The notes under the pieces are model-generated. The model worked only from the letters and a program-made list of their open reading frames with translations. It was not told the DNA's origin and searched no databases. DNA of 34,007 bases from Porticoccaceae bacterium (GTDB lineage: Bacteria > Pseudomonadota > Gammaproteobacteria > Pseudomonadales > Porticoccaceae), in the NCBI GenBank assembly GCA_012960115.1, contig DUBX01000029.1, positions 18,028-52,034 on the forward strand, given 5' to 3'. Of this stretch, positions 1 to 6,409 are shown piece by piece. The position numbers were made by a program, and so were the translations under genes. Within the stretch, counting starts at the first letter, position 1. Every line of letters starts with the position of its first letter.

Positions 1-242
1 CCCAATAATTTTTGGTTCCAAATCAGCATTTGCCGCTCAAATGAACGAAATCCGCTGCAAATACACAGGTCGAACCCTTGTTTTTTCGCTTCGGCCTTTA
101 AGTCTAAAAAAGGTGTAAGCGCCTTTTGATGAACCAAAACACTTTTTTGGGAAAGGGAATTCTGACTAAGAGCAACATCCACTAAATGCCGATCGGTGAG
201 GCCGGTCAAAATATCAGCAGCAACTTGCTCTAACTCAGCCAT
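1..242 (-). CDS. M15 family D-alanyl-D-alanine carboxypeptidase (LdcB/VanY-like), N-terminal part
   Basis: The reverse strand from 242 reads an open frame that runs off the left edge of the window, leaving about 80 residues. The segment ending in SGFRSFERQMLIWN matches the N-terminal part of M15B peptidases (LdcB/VanY), where the SGFRS arginine region precedes the zinc site. These enzymes trim D-Ala or L,D-linked residues from peptidoglycan peptides in the periplasm or at the membrane. The zinc ligands (HxxxxxxD and H) lie outside the window, so activity cannot be judged. No signal peptide is visible at this start, as in cytoplasmic or short forms. The gene diverges from the Rieske gene at 445. 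Confidence 0.75.
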   Translation of the reverse strand, partial: MAELEQVAADILTGLTDRHLVDVALSQNSLSQKSVLVHQKALTPFLDLKAEAKKQGFDLCICSGFRSFERQMLIWNQKLL

Positions 243-323
243 ATTAGGAGTAGACCTTAATGATAAAGTGATGGAATGCTGAGTTTATACCTCTATGAGG
301 ACAAATAATCAAAATGTGTGTCG

Positions 324-350
324 AAATCGATCGATTAGTAACATCGATTT
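324..350. repeat. Overlapping inverted repeats in the divergent promoter gap
   Basis: A perfect 12-bp palindrome (AATCGATCGATT, 325-336) sits inside a longer arrangement. AAATCGAT at 324-331 is the exact reverse complement of ATCGATTT at 343-350. The site lies between two divergent genes (starts at 242 and 445) and could be an operator. No regulator is identified. Confidence 0.35.
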
Positions 351-444
351 AACTGCCAGACGTTAATATTTACCTAAATAAAGGCTTTTACGCAAAGACG
401 CTATGCGGCATGATGCGAGAAGCTCTCGATCGACAATAAAGATT

Positions 445-840
445 ATGCATAACCAAGATATTTTTCTTTGTAATTTGGACGACCTTGCCGAACAAGAGGC
501 TATAGAGCTCAGCGTTGAGCAGTGTTCCCTATTTGCTGTGCGCCATAATGATAACCTTTATGCCTACTGGAACAGCTGCCCTCATGTCGGTGTGCCGCTG
601 AATTGGATGCCCGGAAAATTTCTCGACATTGACAAAACCTTTATCCAATGTTCATCCCACGGGGCGATATTCGGAATCGACAGTGGTAAATGTGTTTCGG
701 GGCCCTGCGTGGGTGATCACCTAAGTCCCGTTGCATTAAAACAAAAAGACAATGACTTTTATGTCGCCGCAGACCAACGCCTACCCAAGCCACCGATTAA
801 CCTTCGCGCTCAAGCGTTGGCAGATCTTGAAGACAGTTAA
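445..840 (+). CDS. Small Rieske [2Fe-2S] protein
   Basis: A 131-residue soluble protein consisting of little more than one Rieske fold. The cluster ligands are plain: C45-P-H47 (CPHVGVPLNW) and C69-S-S-H72 (CSSHGAIF), separated by 21 residues. The sequence then runs on into a short tail (GPCVGDHLSP), as in ferredoxin-type subunits of dioxygenases and NirD-like proteins. No signal peptide or membrane anchor is visible, so it is probably cytoplasmic. An in-frame ATG at 403 would add 14 residues. I prefer 445 because MHNQDIFLCNLDDL matches the usual family beginning; neither start has a strong Shine-Dalgarno. Its electron-transfer partner is unknown. The last 44 bp overlap the end of sfsA on the other strand. 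Confidence 0.85.
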   Translation: MHNQDIFLCNLDDLAEQEAIELSVEQCSLFAVRHNDNLYAYWNSCPHVGVPLNWMPGKFLDIDKTFIQCSSHGAIFGIDSGKCVSGPCVGDHLSPVALKQKDNDFYVAADQRLPKPPINLRAQALADLEDS

Positions 841-1573
841 TCGACTTATGTAATACAATTTCTTCTGCACTTATCTTGGCACCCCAAGCCATTACTTCAA
901 CACCTCTAGATATTGCGAGCGTCAGCGTCTGTGCATAGACTGGATCGATATCTGCCGCCACCTCCATTCGCTCGACATTGGTTAACTGAACACAGAACAA
1001 TAAGATAGCGCGATGCCCGCTCTCTGCCATTGAGATCAATTCGCGAAGGTGTTTAGTACCGCGACTGGTGACTGAATCAGGAAAGGTTGCAAGCCCCTTT
1101 CCCATATCCATAGTCACACTCTTAACTTCTACATAACAATCCCGAAGACCGCCAGCACTATCCTTGAGTAAAAAATCAATACGACTTTTCTCTTCACCAT
1201 AGGGCACCTCTGCCGTCACTTGATCGTAGCACGCTAATTCTTCGATGACCCCACTATCTATGGCCTGACGCACTAAATGATTCGCGCGCACAGTATTTAC
1301 TCCAGCTAAATTACCATAGCTAGTGGTTACTATCTCTAAGGTTCCTGGTAATTTCCGCTTGGGATTATCAGATAGCGAATACCAGCAAGATGAGCCCTCG
1401 ACCTGACAACACTTCATTGACCCAGTGTTTGGGCAATGCAAAGTTACAAGATCACCCTGACAATCAATAACGTCAGCAAAAAACCGCTTGTAGCGCTTCA
1501 CAAAAGTTGCAGGAAATAGCGTTGGGAGTGTTGGGAGTGTTGGGAGTGTTGGGAGTGTTGGGAGTGTTGGCAT
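797..1573 (-). CDS. sfsA: SfsA, DNA-binding protein / sugar fermentation stimulation homolog
   Basis: The body of the protein (FPATFVKRYKRFFADV, HCPNTGSM, the PNTG and EVKSVT segments, TKHLREL) is a full SfsA. SfsA is a nuclease-fold protein that binds DNA non-specifically in E. coli; its cellular role is not settled. The length is 258 residues, against roughly 230-245 for the family. The excess is an N-terminal PTL repeat (six copies) directly after the ATG at 1573, encoded by a 9-bp tandem repeat. A TTG at 1588 is in frame upstream (TTG AGC CTA GAA TTG ATG) but has no Shine-Dalgarno, so the ATG is preferred. It is divergent from dksA, and its 3' end overlaps the Rieske gene by 44 bp. Confidence 0.92.
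   Translation of the reverse strand: MPTLPTLPTLPTLPTLPTLFPATFVKRYKRFFADVIDCQGDLVTLHCPNTGSMKCCQVEGSSCWYSLSDNPKRKLPGTLEIVTTSYGNLAGVNTVRANHLVRQAIDSGVIEELACYDQVTAEVPYGEEKSRIDFLLKDSAGGLRDCYVEVKSVTMDMGKGLATFPDSVTSRGTKHLRELISMAESGHRAILLFCVQLTNVERMEVAADIDPVYAQTLTLAISRGVEVMAWGAKISAEEIVLHKSINCLQDLPTLEREG
1517..1570 (-). repeat. 9-bp tandem repeat (six units) encoding PTL repeats in SfsA
   Basis: On the coding (minus) strand the unit CCAACACTC occurs five times without a mismatch, followed by one variant CCAACGCTA. Each unit encodes Pro-Thr-Leu, and the array begins immediately after the ATG at 1573. Because the unit is a multiple of three, copy-number changes keep the frame. Without the repeat the protein would begin MPTLFPATF, close to the usual SfsA start. 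Confidence 0.95.
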
Positions 1574-1693
1574 CAATTCTAGGCTCAATTGTCAGATTTG
1601 TTCGTACTTTATCACCATAAGATAAGGGTAAAGTAACGATAATTAAACTCTTATTGCAACCATGGTCTACTATTACTTGAATCCCAATAAGTA

Positions 1694-1721
1694 CTTTTTA
1701 ATCAATTAATTGATTAAAAAG
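1694..1721. repeat. Perfect 28-bp AT-rich palindrome upstream of the dksA promoter
   Basis: The two 14-bp halves (CTTTTTAATCAATT / AATTGATTAAAAAG) are exact reverse complements with no spacer. The site is centred about 24 bp upstream of the putative -35 box of dksA and about 120 bp upstream of the sfsA start, in a divergent intergenic gap. The symmetry suggests a dimeric regulator's operator. As RNA it would be an A-U-only stem without GC, so a terminator is unlikely. Confidence 0.6.
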
Positions 1722-1731
1722 AAAGTTTTTC

Positions 1732-1771
1732 TTGATAAAGGGCGCAAATTTCTTTATAAACGCGGCTCGCG
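1732..1771 (+). promoter_or_regulatory. Putative sigma-70 dksA promoter with GC-rich discriminator
   Basis: TTGATA (1732-1737), a 17-bp spacer, then TATAAA (1755-1760), followed directly by CGCGGCTCGCG (1761-1771). A G/C-rich discriminator between -10 and the start site is characteristic of promoters repressed by ppGpp and DksA. In E. coli dksA itself is under such negative feedback. The predicted start is near 1767, giving a leader of about 38 nt. Confidence 0.65.
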
Positions 1772-1804
1772 ATTTTAGGTCAATCTCAACAGCGGATTTA
1801 ATTC

Positions 1805-2290
1805 ATGGCTACGGTATACGCAAAAGTTAATACAAAGAACACGAGTAAGTCGAAGGGAAAAGCTCCGGGATCGGTAACACTTCACGGATTAAGCCCCTAT
1901 GTGGAAAAGAAAAACGAAGAGTTTATGAACCAAAATCAGCGTGAGCACTTCAAGCTTATTTTGAAGGCATGGCGCCATGAATTAATGGAAGAAGTAGACC
2001 GCACCGTGACCCACATGAAGGACGAAGCTGCTAATTTCCCTGATCCTGCCGATCGAGCAACTCAGGAAGAGGAGTTTAGTCTAGAGCTTCGAACCAGAGA
2101 TAGGGAACGCAAGCTCATCAAGAAAATTGACAAGACTTTGATAAGAGTCGAAGAGGACGACTATGGTTTTTGTGATCAGTGCGGTATCGATATAGGTATT
2201 CGAAGACTAGAAGCTCGTCCAACAGCAGACCTTTGCGTTGACTGTAAAACCCTTGATGAAATTAAAGAAAAGCAGCTAACTGGGCATTGA
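1805..2290 (+). CDS. dksA: RNA polymerase-binding transcription factor DksA
   Basis: A 161-residue DksA. It binds the secondary channel of RNA polymerase and, with ppGpp, represses rRNA/ribosomal promoters and activates amino-acid promoters. The coiled-coil region (about residues 45-115) carries the tip motif DPADRA with its two acidic residues, and ends in the four-cysteine zinc finger C123-x2-C126-x17-C144-x2-C147. This is a classical cysteine-type DksA, not a cysteine-poor paralog. The N-terminus has a lysine/serine-rich extension of about 10 residues relative to E. coli (151 aa). It is followed after 60 bp by gluQ, the usual partner gene. Confidence 0.98.
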   Translation: MATVYAKVNTKNTSKSKGKAPGSVTLHGLSPYVEKKNEEFMNQNQREHFKLILKAWRHELMEEVDRTVTHMKDEAANFPDPADRATQEEEFSLELRTRDRERKLIKKIDKTLIRVEEDDYGFCDQCGIDIGIRRLEARPTADLCVDCKTLDEIKEKQLTGH

Positions 2291-2298
2291 TGCTGGGC

Positions 2299-2350
2299 AG
2301 TCTAGCGCTCAGTGCAAGCCATCCTGAACTAAGGCTAGCAGGCCTAGACT
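2299..2350 (+). promoter_or_regulatory. Possible RNA pairing element in the dksA-gluQ gap
   Basis: AGTCTAG (2299-2305) is the exact reverse complement of CTAGACT (2344-2350), the seven bases directly before the gluQ ATG. If it pairs in the transcript it would enclose 38 nt and occlude the gluQ start region. No Shine-Dalgarno is visible for gluQ. The stem is short and may be chance. Confidence 0.25.
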
Positions 2351-3244
2351 ATGTCAACAGAAAAGATAGTAGGCCGCTTTGCGCCCTCTCCTACAGGACC
2401 ACTCCATTTCGGGTCTTTATCGTGTGCCTTAGCGAGCTATTTAGATGTCAAAAATCTTGGTGGTAAATGGTTGGTTCGAATTGAAGACATAGACCCTCCT
2501 CGCGAGATTAAAGGAGCGAGCAGCCACATCTTAGGCCAGCTAGAAGCCCACGGATTGTGTTGGGATGATAAAGAACTATATCAAAGTACTCGCCTGGACG
2601 CATACCAAGACTCATTAGATATTCTCAAACAACATAATCTGGCCTATCATTGTGAATGTTCACGCCAGCGTGTCAATTCACTAGAGGGCATTTATGATAA
2701 TCGTTGCCGACTGTCGCATCTACCGTCAACAGACAATGCCACCCGTTTGCAGTTGAATCAGCCTTATCAATTAGTCGAATTCGTTGACAAAATCGCTGGC
2801 CGATATGTTCAATCATTAGCTAAAGATGTCGGTGATTTTGTTATTCGCCGTAGAGACAATTTATTTTCTTATCAGTTAGCTGTAACCGTTGATGATCAAT
2901 ACCAAAGTGTAACTCACGTGATGCGAGGTTCAGATCTCTTAGATTCCACGCCAAAACAAATTTATTTACAACATTGCCTAGGCTTCAGTCAGCCACAATA
3001 TGCTCATTTACCAATAGCTACCAGCCCCTTAGGCCAAAAATTAAGTAAGCAAAACCTCGCTTCGAGCCTGATCACTGGCCAGGAGGCACTTAATATTTGG
3101 TCTGCACTAAACTGGCTAAATCAATCTCCGCCCAACGACTTACAAAAATGGTCGGTTAGTGAAATTCTAACCTGGGCTATTTCTCACTGGGACTCCACTA
3201 ATGTTAAACGCGCTTTAACCATGCCGGCGCCAGAAGGATTTTAA
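2351..3244 (+). CDS. gluQ: Glutamyl-Q tRNA(Asp) synthetase
   Basis: A 297-residue GluRS paralog lacking the anticodon-binding domain. It attaches glutamate to queuosine at the wobble position of tRNA-Asp. Class I signatures are present: the HIGH-like RFAPSPTGPLHFGSL near the N-terminus and a KMSKS-like KLSKQN in the C-terminal part. The zinc site is complete: CECSRQRV followed by Y-D-N-R-C, i.e. the C-x-C-x11-Y-x3-C pattern of GluQ-RS. It lies 60 bp downstream of dksA, the usual operon partner in gammaproteobacteria. Confidence 0.96.
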   Translation: MSTEKIVGRFAPSPTGPLHFGSLSCALASYLDVKNLGGKWLVRIEDIDPPREIKGASSHILGQLEAHGLCWDDKELYQSTRLDAYQDSLDILKQHNLAYHCECSRQRVNSLEGIYDNRCRLSHLPSTDNATRLQLNQPYQLVEFVDKIAGRYVQSLAKDVGDFVIRRRDNLFSYQLAVTVDDQYQSVTHVMRGSDLLDSTPKQIYLQHCLGFSQPQYAHLPIATSPLGQKLSKQNLASSLITGQEALNIWSALNWLNQSPPNDLQKWSVSEILTWAISHWDSTNVKRALTMPAPEGF

Positions 3245-3270
3245 TCGTGTTGTCTCTGTATATCGCTATG

Positions 3271-3294
3271 GGTAGTTTGCTTTACCAAGCTACC
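3271..3294 (+). promoter_or_regulatory. Stem-loop between gluQ and cbrX, without U-tract
   Basis: GGTAGTTTG (3271-3279) pairs with CAAGCTACC (3286-3294) over 9 bp with one G-U, and the loop is 6 nt. It begins 26 bp after the gluQ stop. No run of T follows, so it is at best a weak terminator or an mRNA 3'-end stabiliser for dksA-gluQ. Confidence 0.35.
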
Positions 3295-3313
3295 TTGCAT
3301 AACATCACCAGTT

Positions 3314-3342
3314 CTGTCATTTTCAGGCACAAATTTTAGAAT
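3314..3342 (+). promoter_or_regulatory. Putative sigma-70 promoter for cbrX-cbrA-cbrB
   Basis: CTGTCA (3314-3319), a 17-bp spacer, then TAGAAT (3337-3342). Initiation 6-7 bp downstream would fall at about 3349, only a few bases before the cbrX ATG at 3352. The transcript would thus be almost leaderless. This rests on sequence match only. Confidence 0.35.
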
Positions 3343-3351
3343 GCACTGCTT

Positions 3352-3528
3352 ATGTTTAATTATCGATTAGTCGCAACGCTACTTTTACTTTCCATTGTAG
3401 TGTTCCCCCTCGCTACTCAGTGGGCACTGGAACTTGACGGTGGCTGGTTTAGGCCTTTCTTGGTATGGGCGTTACTCATATTTGCCACGTACATATTACA
3501 GCGCGAACGGACGACTGATGAGCAGTAA
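3352..3528 (+). CDS. cbrX: Small two-helix membrane protein, CbrX position
   Basis: A 58-residue protein with two hydrophobic helices (about residues 5-22 and 34-49) linked by a short polar stretch (ELDGGWFRP), and a charged C-terminal tail (QRERTTDEQ). It lies between gluQ and cbrA, the place where pseudomonads carry the small gene cbrX that is cotranscribed and translationally coupled with cbrA. Its stop codon (3526-3528) lies downstream of the cbrA ATG (3518), giving an 11-bp overlap that implies coupling here too. The name rests on position, size and membrane topology. Its molecular role is unknown. Confidence 0.75.
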   Translation: MFNYRLVATLLLLSIVVFPLATQWALELDGGWFRPFLVWALLIFATYILQRERTTDEQ

Positions 3529-6409
3529 TATAGGCATTTTGACTCTTTTAGCGCTGATCACAGCGTGCGTTCTATCTAGAACTATAGCGTCTAGTACTGA
3601 TCGCTTGAGTCAAAATGTAATATTATCTCTGGCGTTACTTGCTAGTACCGGCGTTTTACTCGCCACCGGCGCCATCGAAATGACCGGGCGCTATGGCTAT
3701 AGCGCCATTTTTGCGTTGTTCGCGTTCTCTTTAGTCTTTGTCATTGCACCATTGATTTTGTTTCCTATCCGGCGTCTCAGTGGCGTGGTTAGATTAGCCA
3801 CCTCAGTGGACTTCTTGACCTTTCGTTATCGCGGTAAAAGTGTTGCCATTTGGGCCTGTGGCGCGACCATTTTAGCGGTCATTCCACTGCTAGTGGCACA
3901 GCTGTTATCTATAGAGTCGGTGGTCCATTTCATCTTTGGGGAAAACAAGACAACTGCCGGCATGCTGGTAACACTCGGAATCATCAGCCTAATATCTTGG
4001 AATTCCATACAATCTGGAGTGAGCAAACACCTTAGGTGGTTGCTAGCAGCGGCAGGACTTTTATTGCTCTGCGCTATGGGCTTATCCACATGGATTGTCA
4101 CAGACGCAGTCTTTGGTGGCGTCAGCGAAATGAATCAGTGGTCTGTTGAGAGCAATCAGCACAACATTATTAAGAGGTTTAACTCATCATACAGCCTATT
4201 TATTGTGTTTCTTGCTGCCAGTCTTTCTTATCCTGTAAATTTCAATATGCTCATCTCTGAAGAAATTTCCGATCGTCAAGCGAGTATGTCATCTTGGGTT
4301 TATCCTCTTTTAATACTATTAGTCAGTATCCCCCTAATACCCCTACTATGGAGTGGCCTAGCGCTTCAACCGTCGTCTTCACTGCAACAGTATCTATATA
4401 GCATGCCACTGTTGGCCGGGCACCCTCTCGTCTCAAGCCTGGGGGCCGCCAGTATCCTCTTATTAGGCATTACGTTGTCTAGTGGCTTGACCATCTTGTC
4501 GGCAAAAATGGTTCTTAACAGTGTTGTATTGCCCGATAAAAATCTATATCAACAAAAAAACCTAACCCAGTGGATCAACCAGCGCACCTTTATCGTCTCA
4601 CTCGGTCTGATTTTGTTCAGTATCGCACTTTGCTTGAACATCAAAAGCCGCAGCATAACCGATCTATATTTAGTCGGCTTTACCGGCCTGGCACAACTAA
4701 CGCCAGGTATAATTGCGGCAATGTATTTACCCAAAGTATCACGCCATGCCTTTATCGCAGGACTTGCTGGCGGTCTACTTGTTTGGTTGGTGACTTTAGC
4801 GTTGCCGATGCTATTTGGTGATTGGAGTTGGTATATACCCCTGCTGGACAAAACACTTCTTTTTGGCATGCAGGCCTGGGAAGTTTGGTCTATTGAAGCA
4901 CTGCTTCTGAACATTACACTTTGCACTCTTATTTCCCTTTTTGGCAAAATGGATAAGCAGCAAAAAACCTTTGCGTCTATTTGCATGGCCGACAATGTTT
5001 ATATTCCTGTTCGCGTCGAGATTGACCAAAAAACCGTTGCCGAGTTAACCGAGAGACTCGCTTTATCCTTGGGAGACGAAGCCCATGTCGAAATTGAATC
5101 AGCCCTAACGTTATTAGGATTTGATAGCCGAGAAATTAGGCCGGCCTCTTTGCGACAGTTACGCGACTCCATTAACGCGTCTTTAAATTTACGCTTTGGT
5201 ATTCTCGCCGCAGAACGGATTATGAGCCACTCTCTGCCGAGGACAATTTCGAATCAGTCTGATCCTGAGGATATTTACCTTCTTGAGTCAGTCCTTGCTG
5301 TTCACGGAGATCAATTGACTGGCATTGCAAGTGAATTAAATAAATTGAGGGTGCATCATCGAGAAATGTTGGATAAGTTGCCCATAGGGATTATTTCTCT
5401 CGATCAAAATGGCGAAATTTTAAAATGGAATACTGCCATATCTCGATACACAGGCATTGATAAAGATGCTGCCTTGGGAAGTTCGATTACAGATTTCCCT
5501 GAACCGTGGAAATCTAATATTAGAGACTTCCTAGTTAGTGACGACAAAGCTAGAGATAGTGTCCGCTTAGAAGGCGCAAATAGTGTCAGGTGGTTTAGTT
5601 TTCAGAAATCAACTGAAGGGACGCTTGAAGATCTTAATAACGACGTTATATTACTAATAGAAGAACAAACTCAAGCTGTATTGCTGACACAAAAGTCGAT
5701 CGACAACGAAAGATTGGCCTCTATTGGGCGCTTGGCCGCGGGTGTAGCCCATGAAATAGGAAATCCCGTTACTGGTATTGCATGTCTTGCTCAGAACTTA
5801 CAGCATGAAAGTGAGCCCAGCCAAATCCTTGAGTCTGCGCAACATATTTTATCTCAAACTGATCGTATTAATCGGATCGTAGAATCCCTAATTAATTTTT
5901 CCAAAGGTGATAAATCAAAGCAAGAGTTATTTTGTCTGGTTAACTTACGCAAAGTCATCGAAGAAGCTATCCAACTTTTAACCCTTGGGGATATAGAGCC
6001 TAAGGTCATCTTTACTGCTGACATTAGCCCTGATATGGACGTCTTAGGTGATTACCACCAACTGGTCCAAATCTTTCTCAATTTGCTCAGTAATAGTCGC
6101 GATGCGTCACCCTTACGTAGCCAAGTAACCATTTTAGCCAAGCGTGACTCACAAACTATTAGAGTTACCGTCAACGATTCAGGAACAGGCATAGATCAAG
6201 GGCTTCAATCGCAGTTATACGAGCCCTTCGTAACCACCAAGGAACCAGGGCAAGGAACGGGCCTAGGTCTCTGGATAGTATTTAAACTCGTCAAGGGTCT
6301 TGGAGCTGATATTTCAATATCAAGCCCAGCCGAAAATAGCACACGCGGCACAACAGTGGCTCTCAACTTCAAAGCGTACACTTCTGACGCGGTTGAGGAT
6401 GCCTCATGA
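3518..6409 (+). CDS. cbrA: CbrA-type sensor histidine kinase with SLC5 transporter domain
   Basis: A 963-residue hybrid of a Na+/solute symporter-like membrane module and a kinase, as in CbrA, which controls carbon/nitrogen balance and takes up histidine in Pseudomonas. About residues 1-485 form a multi-helix SSF/SLC5 region (including LTPGIIAAMYLP and AFIAGLAGG). A soluble linker follows, then a PAS domain (about 620-700, LDKLPIGIISLDQNGEI), HisKA with H745 (AAGVAHEIGNP), and a HATPase with N-box (NLLSNSRDAS), G1 (DSGTGID) and G2 (GTGLGLW). The kinase looks intact. An upstream in-frame start at 3434 would add 28 polar, non-conserved residues lying inside cbrX, so the ATG at 3518, overlapping the cbrX stop, is preferred. 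The stop overlaps the cbrB start by 4 bp. The first transmembrane helix is weaker than in Pseudomonas CbrA. Confidence 0.92.
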   Translation: MSSNIGILTLLALITACVLSRTIASSTDRLSQNVILSLALLASTGVLLATGAIEMTGRYGYSAIFALFAFSLVFVIAPLILFPIRRLSGVVRLATSVDFLTFRYRGKSVAIWACGATILAVIPLLVAQLLSIESVVHFIFGENKTTAGMLVTLGIISLISWNSIQSGVSKHLRWLLAAAGLLLLCAMGLSTWIVTDAVFGGVSEMNQWSVESNQHNIIKRFNSSYSLFIVFLAASLSYPVNFNMLISEEISDRQASMSSWVYPLLILLVSIPLIPLLWSGLALQPSSSLQQYLYSMPLLAGHPLVSSLGAASILLLGITLSSGLTILSAKMVLNSVVLPDKNLYQQKNLTQWINQRTFIVSLGLILFSIALCLNIKSRSITDLYLVGFTGLAQLTPGIIAAMYLPKVSRHAFIAGLAGGLLVWLVTLALPMLFGDWSWYIPLLDKTLLFGMQAWEVWSIEALLLNITLCTLISLFGKMDKQQKTFASICMADNVYIPVRVEIDQKTVAELTERLALSLGDEAHVEIESALTLLGFDSREIRPASLRQLRDSINASLNLRFGILAAERIMSHSLPRTISNQSDPEDIYLLESVLAVHGDQLTGIASELNKLRVHHREMLDKLPIGIISLDQNGEILKWNTAISRYTGIDKDAALGSSITDFPEPWKSNIRDFLVSDDKARDSVRLEGANSVRWFSFQKSTEGTLEDLNNDVILLIEEQTQAVLLTQKSIDNERLASIGRLAAGVAHEIGNPVTGIACLAQNLQHESEPSQILESAQHILSQTDRINRIVESLINFSKGDKSKQELFCLVNLRKVIEEAIQLLTLGDIEPKVIFTADISPDMDVLGDYHQLVQIFLNLLSNSRDASPLRSQVTILAKRDSQTIRVTVNDSGTGIDQGLQSQLYEPFVTTKEPGQGTGLGLWIVFKLVKGLGADISISSPAENSTRGTTVALNFKAYTSDAVEDAS

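Noticed and set aside
1694-1721. Palindrome as a bidirectional terminator
   Set aside because: The stem has almost no GC and the two flanking genes are divergent, so nothing needs terminating there.
3434-3517. Upstream extension of CbrA by 28 residues
   Set aside because: The added residues are polar, unlike any CbrA start, and lie wholly within the cbrX coding region; the ATG at 3518 overlaps the cbrX stop in the coupled manner expected.
3826-5029. Several antisense or alternate-frame open frames within cbrA (e.g. 3826-4101 minus, 4549-4995 minus, 4570-4821 plus)
   Set aside because: No family resemblance and no Shine-Dalgarno; they are shadows of the strongly recognisable cbrA frame.
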